Below the pieces are notes generated by a model. It saw only the letters and a list, made by a program, of their open reading frames with translations, was not told where the DNA came from and ran no database searches. The position numbers and the translations under genes are program-made. Positions 7,694-16,605 of a DNA stretch of 64,000 bases are shown in pieces; position 1 is the stretch's first letter; every line of letters begins with the position of its first letter. This stretch comes from Hymenobacter plasmatis (GTDB lineage: Bacteria; Bacteroidota; Bacteroidia; Cytophagales; Hymenobacteraceae). The stretch lies in assembly GCF_020711255.1 (NCBI RefSeq), contig NZ_JAJFAW010000004.1, positions 1 to 64,000 of the forward strand. Direction: 5' to 3'.

Positions 7694-10243
7694 ATGAAAC
7701 TCTTCTCCACTCCAAGTACCCTGATTCATGTTAGCCGCTCCCTGCGCATGTGGGCTTTTGCCTCGCTCCTGCTGCCGTTGGGCGCGGCGGCCCAAACTGC
7801 GGGCCCGGGCAGCGTGAGCGGCAGCCTGAAGGAAGACGGCACGGGCAACCCCGTTCCCTTCTCGGATGTGCTGCTGCTCCGCGCGGCCGACTCCACATTT
7901 GTGGCCGTGGCCCAAACCAACGACCAGGGCGCCTTCAAGGCCGCTTCCCTGCCGCTGGGCACCTACCTGATGCGGGTGCAGGATTTGAACTACAAGCCCC
8001 TGCGCCGCCGCTTCACCCTCACCGCAGCCGCACCGGCAGCCCAACTGCAAGGGCTGAAGCTAACCGCCGCCACCGCCACCAAGCTCAGCGAAGTGGTGGT
8101 GACGGGCCAGAAAGCCACAGTGGTAGAAGAGCTGGGCAAGCGCGTAATTAACGTTGAAAAAGACCTGGGCAGCGTGGGCGGCACCGCGGCCAACGTGCTG
8201 CAAAACGTGCCCTCGGTGAGCGTAGACGTGAACGGCACCGTGAGCATGCGCGGCACTTCGAACGTGACCATCCTCATCGACGGCAAGCCGGCCGGGGTTA
8301 GCAACGGCAACTCCGGCGGCGGCCAGCGCCTCGACCAGATTCCGGCCTCTCGCATCGCCCAGGTGGAGGTGATTACCAACCCCTCGGCCAAGTACGACGC
8401 GTCCGGCGGTGGCGGGGTCATTAACCTCATTACCAAGAAAGAAACCAAGGCCGGCACCAACGGCACCGCCGCCCTGAACGTGGGAACCGGCGACAAATAC
8501 AGCGGCAACCTGAACCTAAGCCGCAAGGTGGGCAAAGCCACGTGGTCGGCAGGCTACAACGGCCGCGACGTGACCTACCAAAGCCACGGCCACTCCGAGC
8601 AAACCGCCCTGCTGGGCACCGATTCGGCCCCGCAAACGGTGCGCACCACGCAGGTAGGCATTGGCAGTGAAGTGCACCGCAACCACAACGTGCGGGTGGG
8701 CGTTGAGCTGGAATTGCCCAAAAGCCAGACCCTGAGCCTAAATGTGTCGCCCGGCAAAGAAGTGAACCTGGAAGGCGAAGGCCAGGAGCTGACCCAGCAA
8801 ACCAACAACGGCGCCGTGCAGCGCGCCCGCGGCCGGCAAGACCTCGACGTGCAAGTAAAGGTCCTGAACTACGACGGCAGCTACCGCCGCACCTGGGCCG
8901 AGCACAAGGGCCGCGAGCTGACGGCCAACTTCGGCGGCGTGGTGATTGACGCCAATGTGCCAGTAGTGCAGCGGCAGTTTGCCGAAGCCGGCTCCACGCA
9001 GGTGGCCCAGCCTGGCACCCGCCAGCAACTGAGCCTCTTGGGCAACATTCAGTTTGGGCAGGTGGATTATACCCACCCCCTGGCCGCAGGCAAAGGCCGC
9101 CTGGAAATGGGCGTAAAACTGGAGCGGCAGGCACAGAAGGGCGCCAATGCGTTCGGCTACGCCAGCAGCGAAAGCCGCCCCAACGACTTCCAGGACGACC
9201 CCACCCGCTCGCTCACCTACACCTCGGAGCAACTGGTGCCCGCTGCTTACGTGACAGTGCAGCGCCCCCTCGGCCCCAAGTGGAGCGCCCAGGCCGGCCT
9301 GCGCTCGGAGTACACCATCCTCAGCGGCACGGTGCAGGGCGGGGCCGGCATTGCCCAGCGCGGCAGCCTCAACCAAGACTACCTCAACTTCTTCCCCTCG
9401 GCCACCATCAACCGCGAGTTTGGCAAAGAGCCCGGCCAGAACCGCCTGCAGTTCAGCTACGCCCGCCGCCTCAACCGGCCCAACTTCATGCAGCAGCTGC
9501 CCCTGGCCATCTACCAGGACCCACGCAGCTACCGCCTCGGCAACCCCCGCCTGCGGGCCGAGTTCAGCCACAACATTGAGCTGGGCCACCAGCTCAACCT
9601 TGGCCAGGCCACTATCACCAGCACCGTGTTTGCCCGCATCACCACCAACTCCATCCAGCGCCTGCGCTTCGTGGATACCCTGGCCACCCGCCTGGCCGGA
9701 CCCAGCGCCGGCCTCGTCACCGCCGAAACTTACCTCAACGTGGGCCGCACCACCAACCTTGGCGCCGAGCTGAGCGTGAACCAGCCCTTAGCGAAGTGGT
9801 GGCGCCTGAATGCCAGCACCTCCATCTACCGCGCCCAGATTGCCTCCAACAGCCAAGGTACCAACCGCCAGGCCTTGGTGGGTACGCTGCGCCTGACCAA
9901 CAACTTCACCATCCGCCCCACCCTGGACGTGCAGCTGAGCGGCAACCTGCGCTCGGCCTCGCTCACGGTCCAGGGCCGCCAGCTGGCCCAAGGCCAAATG
10001 GATATTGCCCTGCGCCAGCGCCTGTTCTCGGACCGCGCTGCCCTAACCCTCCGCGTGTCGGACTTGCTAAATACCCAGCAGTACCGCAGCGAAATCGCCA
10101 CCGATGCTCTGAGCAGCTACCGCTACGCCAAAGACGAAAGCCGTGTGGGCTGGCTGGGCTTCACCTGGTACATCGGCGCTAGCAAGGCCAAGCCGGGCCG
10201 CATCGAGGCCGCGCCCCAGGGCGGTGGCGGCTTCGGCGGCTGA
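7694..10243 (+). CDS. TonB-dependent receptor-like outer-membrane beta-barrel protein
   Basis: 849 residues from the ATG at 7694 (MKLFSTPSTLIH...), with a signal peptide ending near ALLLPLGAAAQ. Next comes a carboxypeptidase-regulatory-like beta-sandwich (about 38-115, GSVSGSLKEDGTGNPVPFSDV), as in SusC-type proteins. A plug domain follows (about 125-245, with LSEVVVTG, VLQNVPSVSVD, ILIDGKP and the usual NPSAKYDASGGGGVINLITKK). The rest is a long C-terminal barrel of the outer-membrane beta-barrel type 3 class, ending in a Gly-rich tail. It would import a ligand across the outer membrane using TonB energy. No SusD partner lies beside it, so it belongs to the stand-alone receptor class; the ligand is unknown. 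Confidence 0.92.
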   Translation: MKLFSTPSTLIHVSRSLRMWAFASLLLPLGAAAQTAGPGSVSGSLKEDGTGNPVPFSDVLLLRAADSTFVAVAQTNDQGAFKAASLPLGTYLMRVQDLNYKPLRRRFTLTAAAPAAQLQGLKLTAATATKLSEVVVTGQKATVVEELGKRVINVEKDLGSVGGTAANVLQNVPSVSVDVNGTVSMRGTSNVTILIDGKPAGVSNGNSGGGQRLDQIPASRIAQVEVITNPSAKYDASGGGGVINLITKKETKAGTNGTAALNVGTGDKYSGNLNLSRKVGKATWSAGYNGRDVTYQSHGHSEQTALLGTDSAPQTVRTTQVGIGSEVHRNHNVRVGVELELPKSQTLSLNVSPGKEVNLEGEGQELTQQTNNGAVQRARGRQDLDVQVKVLNYDGSYRRTWAEHKGRELTANFGGVVIDANVPVVQRQFAEAGSTQVAQPGTRQQLSLLGNIQFGQVDYTHPLAAGKGRLEMGVKLERQAQKGANAFGYASSESRPNDFQDDPTRSLTYTSEQLVPAAYVTVQRPLGPKWSAQAGLRSEYTILSGTVQGGAGIAQRGSLNQDYLNFFPSATINREFGKEPGQNRLQFSYARRLNRPNFMQQLPLAIYQDPRSYRLGNPRLRAEFSHNIELGHQLNLGQATITSTVFARITTNSIQRLRFVDTLATRLAGPSAGLVTAETYLNVGRTTNLGAELSVNQPLAKWWRLNASTSIYRAQIASNSQGTNRQALVGTLRLTNNFTIRPTLDVQLSGNLRSASLTVQGRQLAQGQMDIALRQRLFSDRAALTLRVSDLLNTQQYRSEIATDALSSYRYAKDESRVGWLGFTWYIGASKAKPGRIEAAPQGGGGFGG

Positions 10244-10302
10244 GTTGAGCTAATTCCTGCATAACATAACACCCTGCCTTTCTCTCCTTCTTTCTGCAAA
10301 AC

Positions 10303-10335
10303 AGCCCCGTCGTCTGCATGTCAGGCGTCGGGGCT
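10303..10335. terminator. Hairpin after the receptor gene, possible terminator
   Basis: AGCCCCG at 10303-10309 pairs with CGGGGCT at 10329-10335, and the inner bases continue the pairing with mismatches. The following plus-strand tract is only weakly T-rich; read on the minus strand it is followed by CTGTTTTG. A terminator role is tentative. Confidence 0.4.
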
Positions 10336-10339
10336 TGTT

Positions 10340-10371
10340 GTAGGGGCGGGGCTTGTCCCCGCCCGTCGTTG
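10340..10371 (+). repeat. REP-like palindromic element, left copy
   Basis: A 32-bp element whose core GGGCGGGG/CCCCGCCC forms an 8-bp hairpin with a 5-nt loop. It is the inverted partner of 10946-10977, with one mismatch over 32 bp. The two copies bracket the tyrosine transposase gene, the arrangement expected of REP sequences and their RAYT. Confidence 0.85.
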
Positions 10372-10441
10372 AACAAATCGGTAGCACAGCACATACATCA
10401 GGCGGAGGCAAGCCCTACCCCAACGCGTATGTTTGCGCCCA

Positions 10442-10906
10442 ATGGAACTTCCTCCGCAACGGCGCAGCATTCGCTACCATGGCTATGACTACAGCATGGC
10501 TGGCTATTACGCGGTGACCATTTGCTGCCGCGATAAGGCCCATTTGCTTGGAGTTCTGGTGCCGGAAGCTTCTTTTCAACCTTCGGCATTGGGCCAGCTT
10601 GTGCTAGATGAGCTGCTGGCACTTCCTAATCACTACCCTACCGTTCGAGTCGATACGTGGGTGCTCATGCCCAACCATCTGCACTTCATCCTGGTGCTGA
10701 CCCAGAACCAAACCTTAGCCGTTAGCCAAGTAGTGGGTGGGTTCAAATCGCGGTGTTATGGGCGGTGGCGAAGCCAACTGCTAGCTGCTGGCTATCAAGC
10801 TCCACCTTCGTGCTGGCAGCGCAACTACTACGAACGTATCATTCGCGACACTGCCGAGTTGGAGGGCCAGCGTCGCTACATTCTTGATAATCCCAACCGG
10901 TGGTAA
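10442..10906 (+). CDS. REP-associated tyrosine transposase (RAYT, Y1/HUH)
   Basis: 154 residues from ATG 10442; an in-frame TTG lies 9 nt upstream. It is a Y1-type HUH nuclease of the IS200-like family. The metal-binding pair is seen in MPNHLHFIL (H79, H81), and the candidate catalytic Tyr lies in WQRNYYERIIRD (Y129/Y130). The N-terminal RRSIRYHGYDYSMAGYYAVTICC and C-terminal ILDNPNRW are characteristic of the RAYT group. Such proteins cut single-stranded REP hairpins and are thought to spread REP/REPIN sequences rather than move themselves. Two inverted 32-bp REP copies flank this gene, strongly supporting that assignment. The gene appears intact. Confidence 0.9.
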   Translation: MELPPQRRSIRYHGYDYSMAGYYAVTICCRDKAHLLGVLVPEASFQPSALGQLVLDELLALPNHYPTVRVDTWVLMPNHLHFILVLTQNQTLAVSQVVGGFKSRCYGRWRSQLLAAGYQAPPSCWQRNYYERIIRDTAELEGQRRYILDNPNRW

Positions 10907-10945
10907 TGCCAGCTTCTGCACGTGCACTGTTCCAACGATTACGTG

Positions 10946-10977
10946 CAACGACGGGCGGGGACAAGCCCCACCCCTAC
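10946..10977 (-). repeat. REP-like palindromic element, right copy
   Basis: Inverted copy of 10340-10371 with one substitution, which creates one mismatch in the hairpin stem. Its right end supplies the first bases of the TACCTTTG box upstream of hisS. Confidence 0.85.
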
Positions 10978-10982
10978 CTTTG
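10975..10982 (+). promoter_or_regulatory. Minus-7 element of hisS at the REP edge
   Basis: TACCTTTG matches TAnnTTTG and ends 7 nt before the hisS ATG. Transcription would start at or next to the start codon, giving a leaderless or nearly leaderless mRNA. No minus-33 TTG is visible inside the REP. Confidence 0.45.
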
Positions 10983-10989
10983 CCCCGTC

Positions 10990-12414
10990 ATGCAAAAACC
11001 TAGTATTCCGAAAGGCACCCGCGACTTCGGGCCAGCCCAAGTGGCGCGTCGCCAGCACATTTTCAACGTTATCCGTCGCACGTTTGAGTCGTATGGCTAC
11101 GCCCCACTCGAAACCCCGACCCTGGAGAACCTCTCGGTGCTCACCGGCAAGTACGGCGACGAAGGCGACCAGCTTCTCTTTAAAGTCCTGAACTCCGGCG
11201 ACTTCGCCAAAGAAGTAACAACGGCTGACCTGGAAGTTGGCTCTAAAGCCCTGCTGCCCAAAGTGGCCGAGAAAGGCCTGCGCTACGACCTCACCGTGCC
11301 CTTTGCCCGCTACGTGGCCATGAACCGCGGCACGCTCACCTTCCCCTTCAAGCGCTACCAGATGCAGCCCGTGTGGCGCGCCGACCGCCCCCAGCGCGGC
11401 CGCTACCGGGAGTTTTACCAGTGCGATGCCGACGTGGTGGGCACCGATTCGCTGCTCTGCGAAGCAGAAATTGTGCTGATGATGGCGCAGGTGCTGAACG
11501 GCTTGGGCCTGCACGACTTCACCATCAAAATCAACCACCGCGGGGTGCTGCGCAACATTTACCAGGCCCTGAACGGCGAAGGCCGGGAGTCGGATTTGTT
11601 CGTGGCCATCGACAAGCTCGACAAAATCGGGCGCGACGGTGTGACTCGTGAGCTGCTGGAGCGCGGCTTTTCGGAGGCCACCATCGACACGCTTTTTGCG
11701 CTGCTGACCACCGATGGCGACTACGAGGAGAAGCTGGTGCGCCTGCTGGCGGGCTTCGTCACGGCCGGCGTAGAGCCAGACGGCCCCCGCCCCACCAACG
11801 GCGAAGAAACCGAAGACCCGCAAGCCAGCTACCGCGGCCTCACGGAGCTAGCCACCGTGCGCGACCTGCTCACGGCCTCGGGCTTCAAGCAATTCGACCG
11901 CCTCGAGTTTGACCCCACGCTGGCGCGGGGCCTCTCCTATTACACGGGCTGCATTTTCGAAGTCAAGATTAACAACGTGCAGATGGGCAGCGTGAGCGGC
12001 GGCGGGCGCTACGACAACCTCACCGGCAGCTTCGGCTTGCCGGGGGTGTCGGGCGTGGGCTTCTCGTTTGGCGTCGACCGCCTGTATGACTGCCTCGAGG
12101 CGCTGGACTTGTTCACGGTCACGGCCGAAACGCCTACCCGCTGCCTCATCACGCACTTCGACGTGGCCAGTGGCCGCGCCGCGCTGCCGCTGTTGGCTCA
12201 ACTTCGGGCCGCCGGCATTCCCAGCGAGTTGTACCCCGACGTGAGCAAGCTGCAGAAGCAGTTCAAGTACGCCGATGCCAAGGGCATCCCGCTGGTGCTG
12301 GTGCTGGGCCCGGAGGAGCTGATGGCTGGCGTGGTCAAAATTAAAATCATGAAATCCGGCGAGGAAAAAATGCTGCCCATCGGCGAAGTCGTAACCGCCC
12401 TTACGGCGGAATAG
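10990..12414 (+). CDS. hisS: Histidine--tRNA ligase
   Basis: 474 residues from ATG 10990; the frame remains open upstream through the REP, but MQKPSIPKGTRDFGP is the conserved N-terminus. This class II synthetase charges tRNA-His. Motif 2 is intact (FKRYQMQPVWRADRPQRGRYREFYQCD), the histidine-specific LARGLSYYTGCIFEV motif is present, and motif 3 is represented by SGVGFSFGVDRL. The C-terminal ~95 residues are the anticodon-binding domain (PTRCLITHFDV to the end). A segment of extra length between the catalytic halves (around 250-285) is usual for Bacteroidota HisS. Monocistronic, with a strong terminator. Confidence 0.96.
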   Translation: MQKPSIPKGTRDFGPAQVARRQHIFNVIRRTFESYGYAPLETPTLENLSVLTGKYGDEGDQLLFKVLNSGDFAKEVTTADLEVGSKALLPKVAEKGLRYDLTVPFARYVAMNRGTLTFPFKRYQMQPVWRADRPQRGRYREFYQCDADVVGTDSLLCEAEIVLMMAQVLNGLGLHDFTIKINHRGVLRNIYQALNGEGRESDLFVAIDKLDKIGRDGVTRELLERGFSEATIDTLFALLTTDGDYEEKLVRLLAGFVTAGVEPDGPRPTNGEETEDPQASYRGLTELATVRDLLTASGFKQFDRLEFDPTLARGLSYYTGCIFEVKINNVQMGSVSGGGRYDNLTGSFGLPGVSGVGFSFGVDRLYDCLEALDLFTVTAETPTRCLITHFDVASGRAALPLLAQLRAAGIPSELYPDVSKLQKQFKYADAKGIPLVLVLGPEELMAGVVKIKIMKSGEEKMLPIGEVVTALTAE

Positions 12415-12448
12415 CTCAACTACCCTATATACCGCAGCCCTACTCCGA

Positions 12449-12482
12449 AATCCCCTCCCTGGCAAGGAGGGGATTTTTTTTA
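12449..12482 (+). terminator. Terminator after hisS
   Basis: A perfect 10-bp stem AATCCCCTCC/GGAGGGGATT with a 7-nt loop and a run of more than eight Ts. Confidence 0.9.
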
Positions 12483-12521
12483 GTTCTTTGCAGCCCCCCC
12501 GCTCACCCCACCCACCCCTCA

Positions 12522-14015
12522 ATGCCCACCCACCTTATTTCGCCCACTCAGCCCCTCACCCTGGCCGAGCTGGCGGCCCTGCTGGCCGATGGCCGGCCCG
12601 TTGCGCTGAGCGACGACGCCAAAGTCCGCATCACCGCCTGCCACCAGTACCTGCATCAACGCCTGGCCCACGACAACTCGCCGATTTATGGCATCAACAC
12701 CGGCTTTGGCTCGCTTTATAATGTGAGCATCGCTCCGGAGGCCCGCGCCCAGCTGCAGGTCAACCTGATGATGTCGCACGCCTGCGGCACCGGCGCCGAA
12801 GTATCCGGCAACCTCGTGCGGCTCATGCTGCTCCTGAAAGCCCAGAGCCTGAGCTACGGCCACAGCGGCGTGCAAGTGGCCACCGCCCAGCGCCTGCTGG
12901 ATATGTACAACCGCGAAATGCTGCCCGTGGTGTACGAGCAAGGCTCCCTGGGCGCGAGCGGCGACCTGGCCCCCTTGGCCCACCTCTGCCTGCCGCTGCT
13001 GGGCTTGGGCGAAGTGAACTACCAGGGCTACCGCCTCAACGCAGCCGACGCCATGAGCCTATTCAGTTGGGCGCCACTTACGCTACAAGCCAAAGAAGGC
13101 CTCGCCCTGCTCAACGGCACGCAGTTTATGCTGGCCTACGCGGTCGATGGGGTGCTGCGGGCCCAGCGCCTAGCTGCTGCGGCCGATGTCATCGGGGCAC
13201 TTTCGACCGATGCTTTTGGCGGCTGCTCCGACCCGTTTCAGCCCAACTTGCACCGCATCCGGCCCCATGCCGGGCAGGTGCGGGTGGCCCAGCGCCTGCG
13301 CGAACTCCTGGCCGGCTCCGAGCTGCAAACCCAGCCGCGGATGGCCGTGCAGGACCCCTACTCCTTCCGGTGCCAGCCCCAGGTGCACGGCGCCTCGCGC
13401 GATGCCCTGGCCTACGTGGCCCAAGTAGTGGAAACCGAATGCAACTCGGTGACCGACAACCCCAACATCTTCCCCGACGACGACCAGATTTTGAGCGGCG
13501 GCAACTTCCATGGCCAGCCCCTGGCCTTGGCGCTCGACCACCTGGCCGTGGCAGTGGCCGAGTTGGGCAGCATCTCGGAGCGCCGCACCTACCAGCTCAT
13601 TTCCGGGCAGCGGGGCCTACCTACCTACTTAGTGGCCGAGCCGGGCCTGAACTCTGGCCTGATGATTCCGCAATACACCGCCGCGGGCATCGTGAGCCAA
13701 AACAAGCAGCTCTGCACGCCTGCTTCCGTCGACAGCATCGTGAGCAGCAACGGCCAGGAAGACCACGTGAGCATGGGCGCCAACGCCGCCACCAAGGCCC
13801 GGCGCGTCATCGAAAACGTGGAGCAGGTCTTGGGCATTGAGCTGCTTACGGCTGTGCAGGCGCTGGCCTTCCGCCGCCCAGGCCGTACGTCGGATGCACT
13901 GGAGCAGGTGGTAGCAGCGTTTCAGCAGGAGGTTAAATTCGTGGGTCAGGACCGGGTGCTTTACCCTGACCTGCACCGGGCTGCTGACTTCGTCCGTAAG
14001 TTTGACTGGCAATAA
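12522..14015 (+). CDS. hutH: Histidine ammonia-lyase
   Basis: 497 residues, the normal length. It deaminates L-histidine to trans-urocanate in the cytoplasm, the first step of histidine degradation. The MIO prosthetic group forms from A145-S146-G147 in GSLGASGDLAPLAH. The active-site loop YGINTGFG (56-63) and the NGTQFMLAY, TDNPNIF and QEDHVSMG motifs are all present. HutU, HutI and other Hut enzymes are not in the window, so the rest of the pathway must lie elsewhere. A lyase acting on another aromatic amino acid is possible but less likely. Confidence 0.92.
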   Translation: MPTHLISPTQPLTLAELAALLADGRPVALSDDAKVRITACHQYLHQRLAHDNSPIYGINTGFGSLYNVSIAPEARAQLQVNLMMSHACGTGAEVSGNLVRLMLLLKAQSLSYGHSGVQVATAQRLLDMYNREMLPVVYEQGSLGASGDLAPLAHLCLPLLGLGEVNYQGYRLNAADAMSLFSWAPLTLQAKEGLALLNGTQFMLAYAVDGVLRAQRLAAAADVIGALSTDAFGGCSDPFQPNLHRIRPHAGQVRVAQRLRELLAGSELQTQPRMAVQDPYSFRCQPQVHGASRDALAYVAQVVETECNSVTDNPNIFPDDDQILSGGNFHGQPLALALDHLAVAVAELGSISERRTYQLISGQRGLPTYLVAEPGLNSGLMIPQYTAAGIVSQNKQLCTPASVDSIVSSNGQEDHVSMGANAATKARRVIENVEQVLGIELLTAVQALAFRRPGRTSDALEQVVAAFQQEVKFVGQDRVLYPDLHRAADFVRKFDWQ

Positions 14016-14055
14016 AGGCGCGGGCTTTTCGTAAAGCCTTTCCCACGGTCTGGCT

Positions 14056-14088
14056 TTGATAAAAGCAGCCGCCGGAATCTTGCCTTTG
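14056..14088 (+). promoter_or_regulatory. Possible promoter of the T9SS type B protein gene
   Basis: TTG at 14056-14058, 22 nt, then TGCCTTTG at 14081-14088, one base off TAnnTTTG. Transcription would begin 25-30 nt before the start codon. Confidence 0.4.
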
Positions 14089-14118
14089 CGGGGCCCGGAT
14101 ACCTGCGCAGCGTTTTGA

Positions 14119-16125
14119 ATGCTCCTTATGAAGTTGCTGAGCCGCATTGTTTTCATCGTTCTTCTCTGGCTGGGGGCTGGCGCGGCGCGGGCTCAGTCGT
14201 GCGCTTCGCCCAACCCACCGCCCTGCACCTTCACTGCCGTTGATGTGGCCACCGGCCAGGAGGTGCAGGCCTTTTGCGTGGGCCGCAGCGTGCGGTTCGA
14301 GCAGTGCGCGGGCCGTAATATTCCCACTAGCCTCCTGTTCTACGGTGTCCTGCCCGGCGTGGGCACCACGTTTCTGCCTTCCTGCAGCCCACCGAATGCG
14401 CTGCCGTATGTGTACACGCCCACCAAAGCCGAGGTGGGCCAGGTCACGGTATCGGAGTTGGCAAATGCGCAGTCCGGTGGGGTTGGTGCACCTTCTACGT
14501 ACTACATCCGCACGTTTCGGGTCTATGATACGGTGGCGCCGGCCTTCAACGTGGCGCCCTGCCCCAGCAGCTCGGCCCTGGTAACCGTCACGGATGCGAA
14601 CTACGACAGCTACACCGTGCAGGCGGGCGCTGTGCCAGCCCAACCCATCCTGCGCAATAAGCCGACGGTGGTAAACCTGCCGGCGGGCGCTACCTCCATC
14701 ACGGTCACGGGCGCTTACACGGCCGTCGGCGCGTGCGGTGGCGCCAGCACGCAGACCGTAGTTCCGCTACCACCAGCGCCCGCACCAGCTTTCACCCGCT
14801 TGGCGTTGCAGGCCCCACTTCCGGGCGGCACGGCGACCCTGGACGTTGGCCAGCTGCCGGCCGGCTATACTTATACCTTGCAACGAGCCGATGCCAGCCT
14901 CCCGGGCGGCTTCCGCTCCGTTACAGCTATAGCCGCCAACAGTACCAGCCTCACCTTATCCAACGCCGCGGCCGGCTGCTACCGGCTGCGACGCACCGAC
15001 CCCTGCCACCTCGATTCGGCCTTTTCGCCCCTGCTCTGCACGCTCAGCCTAACGGGCAGCTCCACCCAGAACCGCAACCAGCTGCTGCTCAACGATGCGG
15101 GCACCGGCAGTAAGTACAGCGTAACACGCAACGGCCAGTCCCTGGCAGGATTCGTTGCCATCCCCGGCGGGCTCGAAGACTCCAACGTGGAATGCGGCAC
15201 CACTTACACCTACGTCGTCACCGCCACCCAGCCGGGCGGCGGAACCTCGGTTTCCAATTCCGTTTCCATTACCACGCAATCGGCCCTGCCGCCGGCGCAG
15301 CCGCGGCTGGTGGCTAGCTTCAACCTGCGCAACGTGGTGGAGCTGACCCCAATTCTGGCCAATGGCGGACTCGCCACCGGCAGTACCCTGCGCTACACCC
15401 GCACCGCCAGCGGCAAACCAGCCACCGACTTTGGCACCGCCACCAGCACCCGGGTGCAGCGCGATTCGGCGGGCGTGGATGCCCTGCTAACCCAGCGCCC
15501 CTGCTACGCGGTGCGCCTCACCGACGTGTGCGGCAACGCCTCGCCCGAAAGCTCCGAGGCCTGCCCGGCCCTGCTCTCCGCCACCGCGTCCGACCCCGAT
15601 GGCACCACCGCCACGTTGAGCTGGACGCCCTTCACCGGACCCGACCCCAGCGTGGCCGCCCGCTACTCGCTGCAGCGCCTGGCCGCCGATGGCACCGTGC
15701 TGAGCTCCGTGGCCGTGAGCGGTAGCGCTTACACCGACCTAACCCCACCCACCGACCGGCAGGTGCTGCGCTACCGCCTGCAAATCAGCGGAGCCGGCCT
15801 GCCAGCGGGCACTTTTAGCTACTCCAACACGGCCACCGTGGTCCGGCGGCTGGCGCTCGTCATCCCCACGGCCTTCACGCCCAACGGCGACGGGCTGAAC
15901 GACGTGCTGGAAGTAAAAGGCAAGTACCTGCAGAACTACACCTTCCTGATTGTGGACCGCAACGGGCAGGAGGTTTTTCGGGGCACCCAGCGCAGCGACG
16001 CCTGGGATGGCACCATCCGCGGGCACGCCCCCGTGCCCGGCGCTTATGTATGGCGGTTTGAGCAAGCCAACGAAGATGGCAGCAAGCCGTTTACGGCTAC
16101 GGGCTCGGTTAATATTTTAAAATAA
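14119..16125 (+). CDS. Large secreted protein with T9SS type B (gliding-motility) C-terminal domain
   Basis: 668 residues. The signal peptide is MLLMKLLSRIVFIVLLWLGAGAARA; the second ATG at 14128 is an equally good start. The middle carries several Ig/fibronectin-III-like beta-sandwich stretches (for example around 230-310 and 480-560), rich in Thr, Ser and Ala with paired Cys. The C-terminus starts at VIPTAFTPNGDGLNDVLEVKG and runs to TATGSVNILK: the gliding-motility-associated C-terminal (type B T9SS) domain. It is therefore an exported surface or secreted adhesin-like protein. No enzymatic motif is visible. It lies alone between hutH and ybaB. Confidence 0.87.
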   Translation: MLLMKLLSRIVFIVLLWLGAGAARAQSCASPNPPPCTFTAVDVATGQEVQAFCVGRSVRFEQCAGRNIPTSLLFYGVLPGVGTTFLPSCSPPNALPYVYTPTKAEVGQVTVSELANAQSGGVGAPSTYYIRTFRVYDTVAPAFNVAPCPSSSALVTVTDANYDSYTVQAGAVPAQPILRNKPTVVNLPAGATSITVTGAYTAVGACGGASTQTVVPLPPAPAPAFTRLALQAPLPGGTATLDVGQLPAGYTYTLQRADASLPGGFRSVTAIAANSTSLTLSNAAAGCYRLRRTDPCHLDSAFSPLLCTLSLTGSSTQNRNQLLLNDAGTGSKYSVTRNGQSLAGFVAIPGGLEDSNVECGTTYTYVVTATQPGGGTSVSNSVSITTQSALPPAQPRLVASFNLRNVVELTPILANGGLATGSTLRYTRTASGKPATDFGTATSTRVQRDSAGVDALLTQRPCYAVRLTDVCGNASPESSEACPALLSATASDPDGTTATLSWTPFTGPDPSVAARYSLQRLAADGTVLSSVAVSGSAYTDLTPPTDRQVLRYRLQISGAGLPAGTFSYSNTATVVRRLALVIPTAFTPNGDGLNDVLEVKGKYLQNYTFLIVDRNGQEVFRGTQRSDAWDGTIRGHAPVPGAYVWRFEQANEDGSKPFTATGSVNILK

Positions 16126-16256
16126 TCAAACAGCCTTTGTCCGGTTACGAATTGGAGTCCGGCGGCACGGTGCCAAAGTTCTGCGCACTTTCCCGCCTTT
16201 TCCTTGTTCATTGCTAACCCGACAATTTCTCACCTGACAAACGACAACCAACGACT

Positions 16257-16595
16257 ATGGCATTCGACCTAACTGGCATGATGGGCAAAGTGAAAGAGCT
16301 GCAAGACAAAATGCAGCAGGCCCAGCAGGAAATTCAACACATCACGGCCACGGGCGAAGCCGGAGGCGGCCTGGTGCGCGCTACGGCCAGCGGCCACCGC
16401 AAGCTCCTCAAGCTCGAAATCGACGAAACACTGCTCACCCCGCAGGACCGCGACATGCTGGCCGACCTGGTAGTAGCCGCCGTGAACAAGGCGCTGGACG
16501 AAGCCGCCGAGCTGGCCCGCCAGGAGCTGCAGCGCAAAACCAGTGGCCTGATGCCCAATGTACCGGGCCTCGACCTGAGCGGTTTTGGCGTCTAG
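16257..16595 (+). CDS. ybaB: YbaB/EbfC-family nucleoid-associated protein
   Basis: 112 residues. The signature is a helical N-terminus (MMGKVKELQDKMQQAQQEIQ), a beta-sheet core with GGGLVRATASGHRKLLKLEID, and a C-terminal helix (LVVAAVNKALDEAAELARQEL). The homodimer binds DNA in the cytoplasm. In many bacteria it neighbours dnaX/recR; here it does not. The following glycosyltransferase starts about 10 nt after its stop. Confidence 0.93.
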   Translation: MAFDLTGMMGKVKELQDKMQQAQQEIQHITATGEAGGGLVRATASGHRKLLKLEIDETLLTPQDRDMLADLVVAAVNKALDEAAELARQELQRKTSGLMPNVPGLDLSGFGV

Positions 16596-16605
16596 CGCGG
16601 ACGCC

